64,000 nt of DNA from Lutraria lutraria (Eukaryota > Mollusca > Bivalvia > Venerida > Mactridae), in contig OZ026839.1 of NCBI GenBank assembly GCA_964023205.1, positions 15,282,386 to 15,346,385 on the forward strand. Direction: 5' to 3'. The translations under genes were made by a program, and so were the position numbers. Numbering within the stretch: the first letter of the stretch is position 1; each line of letters starts with the position of its first letter. Positions 45,336 to 57,119 of the stretch are shown here, in pieces. Below the pieces are notes generated by a model. The model saw only the letters and a list, made by a program, of their open reading frames with translations. It ran no database searches and had not been told where the DNA came from.

Positions 45336-45487
45336 AATCCACCATGAGCTTCTATGTAGGATAAGGGTATATCTCACCCGAGGGGTCGGATTTTAACCAG
45401 GGACGAGGTTTTCCGAGTTCCCTGGTTAGAATTCCGACCCCGAGGGTGAGATATCCTTATCCTACATAGACTGTCTCATGATGGATT
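45336..45487. repeat. 152-bp fold-back palindrome, copy 1
   Basis: The left arm starts AATCCACCATGAGCTTCTAT and includes CTATGTAGGATAAGG, ATCTCACCC and AACCAGGGA. The right arm is its near-complete reverse complement (TCCCTGGTTAG...GGGTGAGATATCC, CCTACATAG, CTCATGATGGATT). The loop is about 15 bases (CGAGGTTTTCCGAGT). Such a structure can extrude as a long hairpin and is typical of fold-back elements. Duplicate at 49558-49709. Confidence 0.9.
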
Positions 45488-45524
45488 ATTTTCCTCCCAC
45501 TCATTTTGAGAAAATACAAAATCC

Positions 45525-45869
45525 TCATGACAAAATCGACACTAATTGTGAACTCTTGTTTTGACGAACCTGCATTTCTCTTGGCCTAGAAGGAGAACGA
45601 CCTTGTTCACGATGTAAATCATCCTGATTCATTGGATCAATAGAGCTAGTGGAGGGTGGATACGTAATACTTCTTGTGCTTGAATCTGTGCTTGAAAGAA
45701 TTTTGGAGATTTGATTTTTGTGAGTGTCACTCAGGGAACGATAGTCATTCAGAGAGCCAACATTTTTGTGGCCAGTGACATAGACTTGGAGCGTGTCCGG
45801 AACATTGCTGTCTGTCGAGTTTTACGGACACTTGTGTTAGTAAACCGTTTGTTGTCGGGTAAGTTTGCA
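45525..45869 (-). pseudogene. Tyrosine recombinase 3' end, duplicated copy
   Basis: This is the duplicate of 49747-50092. The minus strand reads PDNKRFTNTSVRKT, a one-base frame change, then SNVPDTLQVYVTGHKNVGSL, NDYRSLSDTHKNQISKILSS and a Ser/Pro-rich tail to a stop at 45525. The motifs R-K-T, GHK and a late Tyr are the catalytic box II of tyrosine recombinases of the Crypton/KIAA1958 (DUF3504) type. The usual His of H-S-x-R-K-T is Thr. It has no 5' part on its other side and exists only because of the block duplication. Confidence 0.75.
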
Positions 45870-47587
45870 TTTTAGCTCACCAGAGCACGAATGTGCTCAG
45901 GGTGAGCTTTTGTGATCGCCCTGCGTCCATCGTGCGTCGTTACGAATACGTGGCGTCCATGTTTACTTAAAACAACATCTCCTCCTACACCGCTATGCCA
46001 ATTGCAACCAAACTTGGCTGGAATGATCCTTGGGTGGTCCCCTTTCAAAGTTGTTCAAAAAATTAAATTTCATTAAAAATTCTGGTTGCTATGGCAACAA
46101 ATTGAAAAAACTTAAAAAATCTTCTTGTCTGAAACCACAGGGCCTAGAGCTGAGATATTTGGTATGTAGCATTGTCTAATGGAACTCTACAAAGATTGTT
46201 CAAATTATTCCCCTAGGGTCAAAATTGGCTCCGCCCCGGGGGTAACTTGATTTTACATAGACTTATATAGGAAATTAAAAAAATCTTCTTGTCAAAACTA
46301 CAATGCCTAGAGCTTTGATATTTGGTGGTTAGCATAGTCTAGTGGACCTCTACCAAGTTTGTTCAAATTATTGCCCTAGGGTCAAAATTGGCCCCGCCCC
46401 GGGGGTCACTTGATTTATATAGACTTATATAGGAAAATTTAAAAAATCTTCTTCTCCGAAACCGCAAGGCCTAGAGCTTAGATATTTTGTATGTGGCATT
46501 GTCTAGTGGACCTCTACCGAGTTTGTTGAAATTATGGCCCCGGGGTCAAAATTGGCTCTGCCATGGGGTTTATTCTATTTTATATAGGAAAATTTAAAAA
46601 ATCTTCTTCTCCGAAACCACAAGGCCTAGAGCTAAGATATTTGGTATGTAGCATTGTCTAGTGGACCTCTACCAAGTTTGTTCAAATTATTGGCCTAGGG
46701 TCAAAATTGGCCCCGTCCCGAGGGTCACTTGATTTATATAGACTTATATAGGAAAATTTAAAAAATCTTCTTCTCCAAAACCACAAGGCCTAGAGCTAAG
46801 ATATTTGGTATGTAGCATTATCTAGTGGACCTCTACCAAGTTTGTTCAAATAATTGCCCTAGGGTCAAAATTGGCCCTGCCCTGGGGTTTATTCTATTTT
46901 ATATAGGAAAATTTAAAAAATCTTCTCCGAAACTACAAGGCCTAGAGCTAAGATATTTGGTATGTAGCATTGTCTAGTGGACCTCTACCAAGTTTGTTCA
47001 AATTATTGCCCTAGGGTCAAAATTGGCCCCGCCCCGGGGGTCACTTGATTTATATAGACTTATATAGGAAAATTTTAAAAATCTTCTTCTCCGAAACCAC
47101 AAGGCCTAGAGCTAAGATATTTGGTATGTAGCATTGTCTAGTGGACCTCTACGAAGTTAGTTCAAATTATTGCCCTAGGGTCAAAATTGGCCCCGTCCCG
47201 GGGGTCACTTGATTTATATAGACTTATATAGGAAAAATTAAAAAATCTCCGAAACTGCAAGGCCTAGAGCTTAGATATTTTGTATGTGGCATTGTCTAGT
47301 GGACCTTAACTAAGTTTGTTCAAATTATGGCCCTGGGGTCAAAATTAACCCTGCCCTGGGGTTTATTCTATTTTATATTGGAAATTTTTTAAAAATCTTC
47401 TCCGAAACCACAAGGCCTAGAGCTAAGATATTTGGTATCTAGCTTTGTCTAATAGACCTCTTTTAAAAAATGGCCCAGATGGGTCACTTGATCTTACTTG
47501 GACTCGTATAGAAAACTTCAACAATGTTAATCTCCAAATGACCTTTTCTCCTGGTGAGCATTTATAGGGCCATCATGGCCCTCTTGT
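45870..47587 (+). mobile_element. Element B5: chimeric family B element at the duplication junction
   Basis: Its left portion, through the variant CCGAAACTACAAGG at 46934, matches B6 (including GGTGGTTAGCATAGTC and GCCATGGGG variants). Its right portion, from ACGAAGTTAG at 47151, matches B4 (including TTTAAAAAATGGCCCAGATG near the end). The switch lies within the ~218 bp between these variants. B5 also has one unit (~147 bp) more than B6 in the left portion. This is the structure expected for the junction repeat after unequal crossing-over between B6 and B4. Confidence 0.9.
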
Positions 47588-47644
47588 TAAGTTGTTCCAA
47601 ACATTAAATTTTATTTGTAAATCTTGTTGCCATGGCAACCAATA

Positions 47645-48341
47645 CAGGGCTTTTTTTCATGAGTTGGGGAAGTAGCCTGTAGCCTTTTTCAAGGGGAAAA
47701 AACATGCGGCATATTGGAAAAAAGGGGAAAATCACAACACCTCTTTTATTGTTTATCTATATATAAGTCCTTGCCGGAAACAAAAATGAGCAATGCCTTA
47801 AAACACTGCACTTGAATAAACATTTGATATGTCAGGTATAGTTCACATTATTCTGTTTCACACCAACAGTCAATTCTGATTTTATTGGAAAGGCATTATC
47901 ATAGTTTTATGACAGAAACACTCCATTACCTTGTAGTCAGCGTTTTATACGCGAAAATGACAGAAAAAACATGCTCTTGCAAGTGTTTCACATGACCAGG
48001 CCGAGGGACACTCCTGGCATGAGTAAAACTAAATTTCCAAATAAATCGATGCAATATGATCATCAAATCGTTGCAGTTACAGTTCGCAGAAAGAGATCCC
48101 ACGAGGCCGTTTCAATCGCGGGATATCGGCAAATAATAACCATTGCGGTAATTTAAACAAATAGTATTTCCGGTTTTGATTTTGTCGTATTTTGATGTTT
48201 ACATATTTTTCACTTCATTTTTGTGGGGGAAAAGGCTTTTGAAAAGGGAAAAGATATAACTTTTTGGGGAAAATGACAACATATTTTGCTTGGGGAAGGC
48301 GCCGTTTAACGGCGTCTCTTAAAGAAGGAAAAAAAGCCCTG
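47645..48341. mobile_element. CAGGGCTTTTTTTC-ended MITE, copy 2
   Basis: Same element as 43422-44119, one base shorter, with the same CAATA flanks because it was copied as part of the block, not by its own transposition. Confidence 0.85.
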
Positions 48342-48643
48342 CAATATGAAGTACTTAAAAATCTTACTGTCCAAAACCACAGGTTCTACAGCAGCTGCTA
48401 AGATATTATGATTAACTAACTTTGTTTTTTAGAAAAATAAAAAAGACAATGAAGTGGAAAATTATAAAGATATCATGTGATACGGAATTTGAGGATGATT
48501 GTGATGGTAAGTTCTTTTATATATAATTATGTACCAATCAACTTTACATATAATGCTAATCTAATACACTTCTGTTCCTGTTATTCTTAAATCTGCTTAG
48601 AGTTGTCTCGTGTTGAAGAATAATGACAAGATGTCTGTAGGTA

Positions 48644-48733
48644 ATTGTCATTCCTGTCTCTATCTTGAGTATCATTTCTAAGATTTTTGAAAGGGTTGTC
48701 TGTGATCAGGTTGAATCTAATTTAAAATGCAAC
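48644..48733 (+). pseudogene. Reverse transcriptase fragment, copy 2
   Basis: Identical to 44422-44511; copied with the block. Confidence 0.6.
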
Positions 48734-48756
48734 ATTATAGTCAGGCTTTTGAAGTG

Positions 48757-49517
48757 TTTTAGCTCACCAGAGCACAAATTGCTCATGGTGAGCTATTGTG
48801 ATCGTTTGATGGCCCTCGTCCGTGCTTACGTGTGTCAGGGCGTCAACAATTGCTTTAAACTGCTTTTAATTGCTTCCTAAGTAGTTGGCCAATTTCAATG
48901 AAACTTTACAGGGATGTTCCTTGCATGAAGCTCTATAGATCAAAGTTGTTCAAAAAATTTAATTTCATGAAAAACTTTCATGGTAACCAATAGGAAAAAC
49001 TTCAAAAATCTTCTTGTCAGAAAGTTTAACTACAATGCCTATAGAGCTTAGATATTTGATAATAGCATTTAATATCTTTTGAACCACTAATAAATTATTC
49101 AAATTATGGCCCTGGGGTCAAAATTTGCCTGCCCCCAGGGTTTAGTCTAATTTATTTAGGAAAATTTCAAATATCTTCTCGTCTGAAACCGCAAATATTT
49201 GGTATGTAGCATTGTCTAGCGGACCTTACCAAGTTTGTGAAAATTAGCTCTGCCCCGGGGTTTACATTATCTATATAGGCTTATATAGGAAAATTACAAA
49301 AATCGTATCATCTGAAACGACAGGGCTTATAAGGTAGAGCTTACATATTTTGTATGTAGCATTGATGATTGGACCTCTACCAAGTTTGTTCAAATTATTG
49401 CCCTATGGTCAAAATTGGTTTCATCCCTGAGTGACTTGATTTTACATAAGCTCATGATAATTTTCTCCCAGGGTCTTATTTCTGGTGAGCGATATAGGGC
49501 CATCATGGCCCTCTTGT
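48757..49517 (+). mobile_element. Element E, copy 2
   Basis: Identical in structure to 44535-45295; copied with the block. Confidence 0.85.
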
Positions 49518-49557
49518 TTTATAGTTATGATATTTAAGTTTGTTACACGACTATAAG

Positions 49558-49709
49558 AATCCACCATGAGCTTCTATGTAGGATAAGGGTATATCTCACC
49601 CGAGGGGTCGGATTTTAACCAGGGACGAGGTTTTCCGAGTTCCCTGGTTAGAATTCCGACCCCGAGGGTGAGATATCCTTATCCTACATAGACTGTCTCA
49701 TGATGGATT
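49558..49709. repeat. 152-bp fold-back palindrome, copy 2
   Basis: Same palindrome as 45336-45487; copied with the block. Confidence 0.9.
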
Positions 49710-49746
49710 ATTTTCCTCCCACTCATTTTGAGAAAATACAAAATCC

Positions 49747-50092
49747 TCATGACAAAATCGACACTAATTGTGAACTCTTGTTTTGACGAACCTGCATTTC
49801 TCTTGGCCTAGAAGGAGAACGACCTTGTTCACGATGTAAATCATCCTGATTCATTGGATCAATAGAGCTAGTGGAGGGTGGATACGTAATACTTCTTGTG
49901 CTTGAATCTGTGCTTGAAAGAATTTTGGAGATTTGATTTTTGTGAGTGTCACTCAGGGAACGATAGTCATTCAGAGAGCCAACATTTTTGTGGCCAGTGA
50001 CATAGACTTGGAGCGTGTCCGGAACATTGCTGTCTGTCGAGTTTTACGGACACTTGTGTTAGTAAACCGTTTGTTGTCGGGTAAGTTTGCAT
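49747..50092 (-). pseudogene. Tyrosine recombinase 3' part, original position
   Basis: The frame begins at the edge of B6 and contains RFTNTSVRKT, a frame change, TGHKNVGSLNDY and a tail to the stop at 49747. Read on the minus strand, its first bases (TGCAAACTTACC) complete in frame the last codons of the recombinase segment that ends at 55787 (ATGGCTAA). So 49747-50092 and 55787-56472 are two parts of one gene, separated by B6, a 2.3-kb stretch and B7. The nucleophilic Tyr is in NDYRSL. Confidence 0.78.
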
Positions 50093-51847
50093 TTTTAGCT
50101 CACCAGAGCACGAATGTGCTCAGGGTGAGCTTTTGTGATCGCCCTGCGTCCATCGTGCGTCGTTACGAATACGTGGCGTCCATGTTTACTTAAAACAACA
50201 TCTCCTCCTACACCGCTATGCCAATTGCAACCAAACTTGGCTGGAATGATCCTTGGGTGGTCCCCTTTCAAAGTTGTTCAAAAAATTAAATTTCATTAAA
50301 AATTCTGGTTGCTATGGCAACAAATTGAAAAAACTTAAAAAATCTTCTTGTCTGAAACCACAGGGCCTAGAGCTGAGATATTTGGTATGTAGCATTGTCT
50401 AATGGAACTCTACAAAGATTGTTCAAATTATTCCCCTAGGGTCAAAATTGGCTCCGCCCCGGGGGTAACTTGATTTTACATAGACTTATATAGGAAATTT
50501 AAAAAATCTTCTTGTCAAAACTACAATGCCTAGAGCTTTGATATTTGGTGGTTAGCATAGTCTAGTGGACCTCTACCAAGTTTGTTCAAATTATTGCCCT
50601 AGGGTCAAAATTGGCCCCGCCCCGGGGGTCACTTGATTTATATAGACTTATATAGGAAAATTTAAAAAATCTTCTTCTCCGAAACCGCAAGGCCTAGAGC
50701 TTAGATATTTTGTATGTGGCATTGTCTAGTGGACCTCTACCGAGTTTGTTGAAATTATGGCCCCGGGGTCAAAATTGGCTCTGCCATGGGGTTTATTCTA
50801 TTTTATATAGGAAAATTTAAAAAATCTTCTTCTCCAAAACCACAAGGCCTAGAGCTAAGATATTTGGTATGTAGCATTATCTAGTGGACCTCTACCAAGT
50901 TTGTTCAAATAATTGCCCTAGGGTCAAAATTGGCCCTGCCCTGGGGTTTATTCTATTTTATATAGGAAAATTTAAAAAATCTTCTCCGAAACTACAAGGC
51001 CTAGAGCTAAGATATTTGGTATGTAGCATTGTCTAGTGGACCTCTACCAAGTTTGTTCAAATTATTGCCCTAGGGTCAAAATTGGCCCCGCCCCGGGGGT
51101 CACTTGATTTATATAGACTTATATAGGAAAATTTTAAAAATCTTCTTCTCCGAAACCACAAGGCCTAGAGCTAAGATATTTGGTATGTAGCATTGTCTAG
51201 TGGACCTCTACCAAGTTTGTTCAAATTATTGCCCTAGGCTCAAAATTGGTCCCGCCCCGGGGGTCACTTGATTTATATAAACTTATATAGGAAAATTTTA
51301 AAAAATTTCTTCTCCGAAACCACAAGGCCTAGATCTTAGATATTTGGTATGTAGCATTGTCTAGTGGACCTCTACCAAGTTTGTTCAAATTATTGCCCTA
51401 GGGTCAAAATTGGACCCGCCCCGGGGGTCACTTGATTTATATAGACTTATATAGGAAAATTTAAAAAATCTTCTTCTCCGAAACCGCAAGGCCTAGAGCT
51501 TAGATATTTTGTATGTGGCATTGTGTAGTGGACCTCTACCAAGTTCGTTCAAATTATGGCCCCGGGGTCAAAATTAGCCCTGCCCTGGGGTTTATTCTAT
51601 TTTATATAGGAAAATTTTTAAAAATCTTCTTCTCCGAAACCACAAGGCCTAGAGCTAAGATATTTGGTATCTAGCTTTGTCTAATGGACCTCTTTAAAAT
51701 CTGTTCATATAATGGCCATGGGATAAAAAACGGCCCAAATGGGTCACTTGATCTTACTTAGACTCGTATAGAAAACTTCAACAATGTTAATCTCCAAATG
51801 ACCTTTTCTCCTGGTGAGCATTTATAGGGCCATCATGGCCCTCTTTT
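50093..51847 (+). mobile_element. Element B6: full-length family B element, right partner of the duplication
   Basis: It starts TTTTAGCTCACCAGAGCACG; the 3' end has CTGGTGAGC and the GGGCCATCATGGCCC hairpin, but the terminus is CTCTTTT instead of CTCTTGT. It carries about ten to eleven core units, alternating in type. Its left ~1.1 kb matches B5 except for one missing unit, and its right part is distinct from B4/B5 (ATAATGGCCATGGGATAAAA is present here and deleted there). Confidence 0.88.
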
Positions 51848-54196
51848 TTAACAAATTAAAAGTGTATTCTTTGTTCTTAAAAATCCCTTTTCTCTGAATA
51901 AATATTGTCTCATCATGGACTACTTTGTTTGTCAAGATGTCCAATCGGTACTTTAAATAATGATGCTGTTAAATCAATTAACTGGAAGGGAATACGTATA
52001 GATTTAAGCCATTAGATATGGGTTTGATTCACTATTCCTAAAAAAAGCAATTTCGAAGTTTTAATTTTAACGGGTTACATTTTAATAAAAGATTCGTGAT
52101 TCGATTTGTGGATCGTAAGTGTTGAATTGTGGAAATGGATCGGATCGCTACTTACCCAACGATCCACAGCCCTATATACCTGTTACTTTTGATGCTTAAT
52201 AATTAATTTTGTACAATGGCCAAATTTTATGCTATACCATTTTAATACTGTTGACAGATATGGTGTATCATGTTGAGGTACTGCTACCTTAATACACGTA
52301 GGTAAACACTGTTCACATGATTATGTATACATGTCAATTAATACTGACTTTTTTTTTTTGTTCAGCTTTTTTATGCTCTGAACTGAATAAACTATTTTGA
52401 TAAGAATTCAAAATGAACTTCCTTATTCATTTCAAATGTTTCTTTTCTTGACTCAATCAAGTCTACAGTCAAGCATGGCTTCAATGACCACATTTGTCTG
52501 CGGCCATGATCCGGTGGTTAGTGCTCTAGATTTCGAATCCCTGTCACAACAGGTCATACCCTTCCATGAAAAGTTGACTAAAATGTAAATTTACCTCCAC
52601 AAGTCTTGTCTTTCTGTATGATGGCCTTTGTTCACAGGTTTGACTGTGTCTCAAATTAACAAAATGAAATTCTGTGATAAGTCGTTTTCTATGTTTTTCA
52701 GGTCTGTGCAAATTAACCTAGCTATTTGCAAATATCAAACTTTAATGAGGAACAAAATTATTATTACTAAATCACTTGATAATTAAATGGTGTTTCTCCT
52801 AAAATTGGAATACATAGGAAAATTTCTTTTACTTTTTAGTCTTTTCTGGAAATTGAAATAATTTGGTTTTGATTATAGTACGGTACTTAAGATAAACTCC
52901 GTTCATTGCAAGAAAATGAAACTCAAAAAAAAGATTTTTATTATAATGGTCTTTAAAAAACAGTTTCCACAATTAGCCTTTAATGAATAACATTTGTTTG
53001 AAATACTGATAGTAACACAGGTGTAAAAAATTGCTTGTTTCTGACTACCCGACCTACCTTAATTTTCCGATGACTCTCTAATAAATTTTTTATTAGGTCT
53101 GAGGAACAGTAAGTACAACCAAGTTTTCACTTCTTTTCAATAAAAAAAATCTTGTGTTTACCTAAACATATTTCAATAAAAATGTAACCAGAAATAAGCA
53201 ATTTTTAACGCCTCACCACAAATATAATTGATTTAATTTGCAGTTAAGGCCAGAAAAAAAATTGTTGTGTTCCTAGTTTCCTGACCTACCCTATTTTTTA
53301 GTGACCATCCTAAAAGTTTCTAATGGCAAACTCTTTAATAGGAAAAACACTTTTAAGTTATGTGTAGTACCTTTGTGTACCTTGTGTTCTCACAGAAGAT
53401 GATTACCATAGAAATGTTTTTCATCTATATTAATTTTCTTGGTCAAGTGACCTTAAGCATGACAATTTTTTTTCTAGCCTTCTTCAATTTATTGTGCAAT
53501 TTTATTAAACTGTCCAAGTTGATAATTTCCCTGTCAATGCTTGCATATATTTTAGCTTTGGTGAGATTAGATTACTTTCGTTCGTTATACTGGTAATATC
53601 AAATGCACATGTCGAGGGTTCAACGCAACAGTGTCGTAACTCATATTGAAATAAGAACAATTTACGTCAGTGTTGCGCTGAGCCCTCGAATTGTGATGCA
53701 CTGCATAATATTATATAAACATGCAGGAATGTACCATTCACTATTAAAACAGTAAAATAACAGAAACTATCGACTGTGGTAAAAGGCTAAAAATAATCGT
53801 ATTCAGCTACTGTGTAATTGTTCAGCTTTGACAGCTTAATAAAATCACACTGTACCTTTTGGCATATAAGTCAGAGTAAATTGTTTTGAAGAATTCCCTG
53901 GTGCCAAAAAGATTTCATAAAACTGAAAAAAAATCATCATTTTCACCTATGTTACATTGTTGGTAGGCTTATATAAAGTTCCTCTTCCTGATACAAATGA
54001 ATGATGCATGTTTTCTGAAGAGTTTCCTGATATTCTTCTGTGAAATCATGGTCAATAAATGTAACTGGCATAATTATGCAAAATATGCATCGCAAAGGGT
54101 AGTTAATATTGACCTTTCTACAATATTTCATTACCTCAAACTTTTTATCTTATGATAGAAATTTTATCAACTCATATCAATAGCCCCCCCCCCCAT
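51848..54196. other. 2.3-kb stretch between B6 and B7
   Basis: AT-rich, without recognised coding sequence. A small inverted repeat, GAGGGTTCAACGCAACA at 53613 with TGTTGCGCTGAGCCCTC at 53682, spans about 85 bp. A C-tract of ~11 bases abuts B7. A tRNA-like patch (GGTGGTTAGTGC, TTTCGAATCCC) lies near 52513. Since both flanking elements lie inside one recombinase gene, this stretch was also brought in by insertion or rearrangement. Confidence 0.4.
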
Positions 54197-55786
54197 TTTT
54201 AGCTCACCTGGCACTGAGTGCCAAGGTGAGTTTTTAGGATCAAGCTATGTCCATCGTCCGTCGTCAACAATTTTTTAAAACAACATCTTCTCCTAAACCA
54301 CTTAGTCAATTTCAACCAAACTTCACAGGTGTGTTCCTTGCTTGAAGCTCTATCAAAGTTGTTCAAAGAATTCCATTCCATGCAGAACTCTGGTTGCTAT
54401 GGCAATCAGAAGGATTTTTTTTGAAAATCTTAAAAAATCTTCTCAAAAACCAGAGGACCTAGAGCTTAGATATTTAGTGTGTAGCATTGTCTAGTGGACC
54501 TCTACCAAGTTTGTTCAAATTATTACCCTAGGGTCAAAATAGGCCCCGCCCCGGGGGTCACTTGATTTATATAGGCTTATATAGGAAAATTTTAAAAATC
54601 TTCTTCTCCAAAACTACAAGGCCTAGAGCTAAGATATTTTGTATGTAGCATTGCCTTGTGAACCTCTACCAAGATTGTTCAAATTATGGCCCCAGGGTCA
54701 AAATTGGCCACGCCCCGGGGTTTACTCTATTTTATATAGGAAAACTTGAAAAATCTTCTACTTCAAAACCGCAAGGCCTAGAGCTAAGATATTTTGTATG
54801 TAGCATTGTCTAGTGGACCTCTACCAAGTTTGTTCAAATTATTGCCCTAGGGTCAAAATTGGCCCCGCCCCGGGGGTCACTTGATTTACATAGGCTTATA
54901 TAGGAAAATTTAAAAAATCTTCTTCCCCAAAACCACAAGGCCTAGAGCTTATATATTTTGTATGTAGCATTGACTTGTGGACCTCTACCAAGATTGTTCA
55001 AATTATGGCCCAAGGGTCAAAATTGGCCCCGCCCCGGGGTTTACTCTATTTTATATAGGAAAACTTGAAAAATCTTCTACTTCAAAACCACAAGGCCTAG
55101 AGCTAAGATATTTTGTATGTAGCATTGTCTGGTGGACCTCTACCAAGTTTGTTCAAATTATTGCCCTAGGGTCAAAATTGGCCCCGCCCCGGGGGTCACT
55201 TGATTTATATAGGCTTATATAGGACAATTTGAAAAATCTTCTTCTCCGAAACCACAAGGCCTAGAGCTAAGATATTATTGACTTGTGGACCTCTACCAAG
55301 TTTGTTCAAATTATGGTCCTGGGGTCAAAATTACCCCCCTCAGTTTTCTGTATTTTATATTAGAAAAAAAAACAAATCTTCTTGATGGCTTAGAGCTAAG
55401 ATATTTGGTATGCAGCATTGTCTAGTGGATATCTACTGAGTTTGTTCAAATTATGGCCCCGGGGTCAAAATTGGCCCAGCACCGGGGGTCACTTGATTTA
55501 TATAGGCCTATGTAGGAAAATTGAAAAATCTTCTTGTCCAAAACCACAAGGCCTAGAGCTTAGATATTTTGTAAGTAGCATTGTCTTGTAGACTTCTATG
55601 AAGCTTGTGCAAATCATGGCCCCAGGGCCAATATTGGCCCTGCCCAGGGGGTCAGTTGATTTCAACAACTACTTGACAGTTGAGGTAGATAACTTTTTAC
55701 CATGACAAATAACTTCCCTTGATTGAATTATTCCTTAGTGTTACGATACTCAGGTGAGCGATACAGGGCCATCATGGCCCTCTTGT
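54197..55786 (+). mobile_element. Element B7: family B element of a distinct subfamily
   Basis: The 5' hairpin is AGCTCACCTGGCACTGAGTG, CCAAGGTGAG, and the 3' end has CTCAGGTGAGCGATACAGGG, CCATCATGGCCCTCTTGT. Thus the asymmetric inverted repeat is GCTCACCTG/CAGGTGAGC, different from B4-B6 but placed the same way. About nine core units are present, the leftmost and rightmost ones most diverged. Its right border cuts the recombinase gene at ATGGCTAA. Confidence 0.85.
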
Positions 55787-56472
55787 TAGCCATACTTTTC
55801 ATGATTTGTTCAATCTTTTTTTTCCCAAAAGGTGATTTAAGGAACCACCTGTCATTTACTGATGGTGTTTTATTGTTAGTCACAACGGCGATGTAAAACG
55901 GATCATTTTGCCCACAATATTCTTCAGGCCTTTTCGATTCATAGAACATGTAGGTAGCAACGGGACACCTGTCCCTGTTGTCTGGAACAGCATACATCCT
56001 AGGTGGACACACCCTGGTATTGGTCAAATCATCACCTGTTCGTGTTTTTGTTGTGCGCTCGTGATACTCAAGATAATCTTGACCATTTACATGGTCATGC
56101 TTCAGCTGAATGTCACCCCAGCATATCTGTCGATGTTCCTCGCTGCCACCCCTGATGCCGAAATGCAAAGTGTTTAGATACCATAGAGTGTTAATCAATG
56201 ATGTTGGAGTTTTTATCCCTAGCTGGTCAGTACAATCTATTAATGTCCTGGTCTGCCTTTCATGGTTTATCACCCTTTCCCTTTGATTTCAGGTCCCTTT
56301 GCTTCAATCTTAGGGCGTTCACTGTTTCACAAAATTCTTGGGACGTTATTATATATATTCCATATTTATGCTTTTTCAATTCTCTGTCGAAGCTGCTGAT
56401 CATTCCTCGTAAATAGGAAGGCCATGTTTGTTTACTATGCAGACGTAGTAGTAGTAAAAGTAGTCCCGTCAA
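55787..56472 (-). pseudogene. Tyrosine recombinase (KIAA1958/Crypton type), 5' part
   Basis: The minus strand reads SKQTWPSYLRGMISSFDREL and ALRLKQRDLKSKGKGDKP, the N-terminal SAM-like core-binding region. After stops and a frame change near 56270 comes LINTLWYLNTLHFGIRGGSE, WGDIQLKHDHVNGQDYLEYH, RTTKTRTGDDLTNTR, DRCPVATYMFYESKRPEEY and FGKKKIEQIMKSMA. HFGIRG carries catalytic Arg I. Crypton-type recombinases integrate circular DNA by Tyr-mediated strand exchange; KIAA1958, QRICH1 and ZMYM proteins carry derived copies. The gene breaks off at B7 and resumes at 50092. Confidence 0.8.
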
Positions 56473-57119
56473 GGTCGGAATTAATTCACGTGCGGTGGTT
56501 GCTCATGTAAGAAAGATGTTGCTAATGTAAGATAGGATTTTCTTATATGAGCTGAAAACCTATCTTACATGAGTAAAAGTGGGAGAATATATCTTCTTTA
56601 TGTTTTGATGAAAATGCAGTAGATTATAGCAATGGATAGGTTGTTTTCATTTTTGTTATGCGGACATCGTCCTAGATGAGAGTTTCTGTGTAAATTCTAA
56701 AAGTACGTTAATTCAAAGTATTTAAATCCGCTGCACAGTTATAAAATCAGAATAAAGAAAGTACTTAGAAATTGAACTGACATAGACTTGCACGAGAACT
56801 TTAATTTCACACGGCGTAAAACCTATTGTTTATTAGTTGCATCATAGATGGTATCAAACATCGGATTAAATCGACATGACGTGACAATTTCACAAGCGTT
56901 ATTCATGATGTCCAAACTTTACTTCAATGCAATTTTGTGATGACATATCATTTTTTTCTTGTATTATTGCTTGTTATGATATTGGCAAAATCAACATGTG
57001 ATTCACAAGTGGATTGGATCTACATTCGTTAACCAAGTGCCCTAAAGAGTAGCTGAGGGTCAAAATTACGCGTGAAAAAACTGACGTATTTTTAGTGCTA
57101 AACGTTCCGCCAGCAGAAT
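56473..57119. other. Gene-free stretch with a small inverted repeat
   Basis: GCTAATGTAAGATAGG (56521) and CCTATCTTACATGAG (56559) form a ~50-bp hairpin, with another copy of GCTCATGTAAGA at 56510. Sequence at 56870-57010 is shared in inverted form with about 33840-34000. Confidence 0.5.

Larger units (their letters stand above)
43365..45869. repeat. Duplicated block, copy 1 (2.5 kb spacer)
   Basis: This block is repeated at 47588-50092 with only a few single-base or A/T-run differences over 2.5 kb. It holds, in order, an older B remnant, the 698-bp CAGGGC element, an exon-like segment, a reverse-transcriptase fragment, element E, a 152-bp fold-back and the 3' end of a tyrosine recombinase. 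Period between copies is 4222-4223 bp. Confidence 0.95.
47588..50092. repeat. Duplicated block, copy 2
   Basis: Second copy of 43365-45869. Visible differences include AAAATGAC against AAAAAAGAC near 48270 and one extra T at the 50092 boundary. Confidence 0.95.

Noticed and set aside
49933..50193. Plus-strand 86-codon frame
   Set aside because: It is antisense to the tyrosine recombinase 3' part and runs into element B6.
52505..52550. tRNA-like patch GGTGGTTAGTGC...TTTCGAATCCC
   Set aside because: Too short for a tRNA; no cloverleaf can be formed and box spacing is off.
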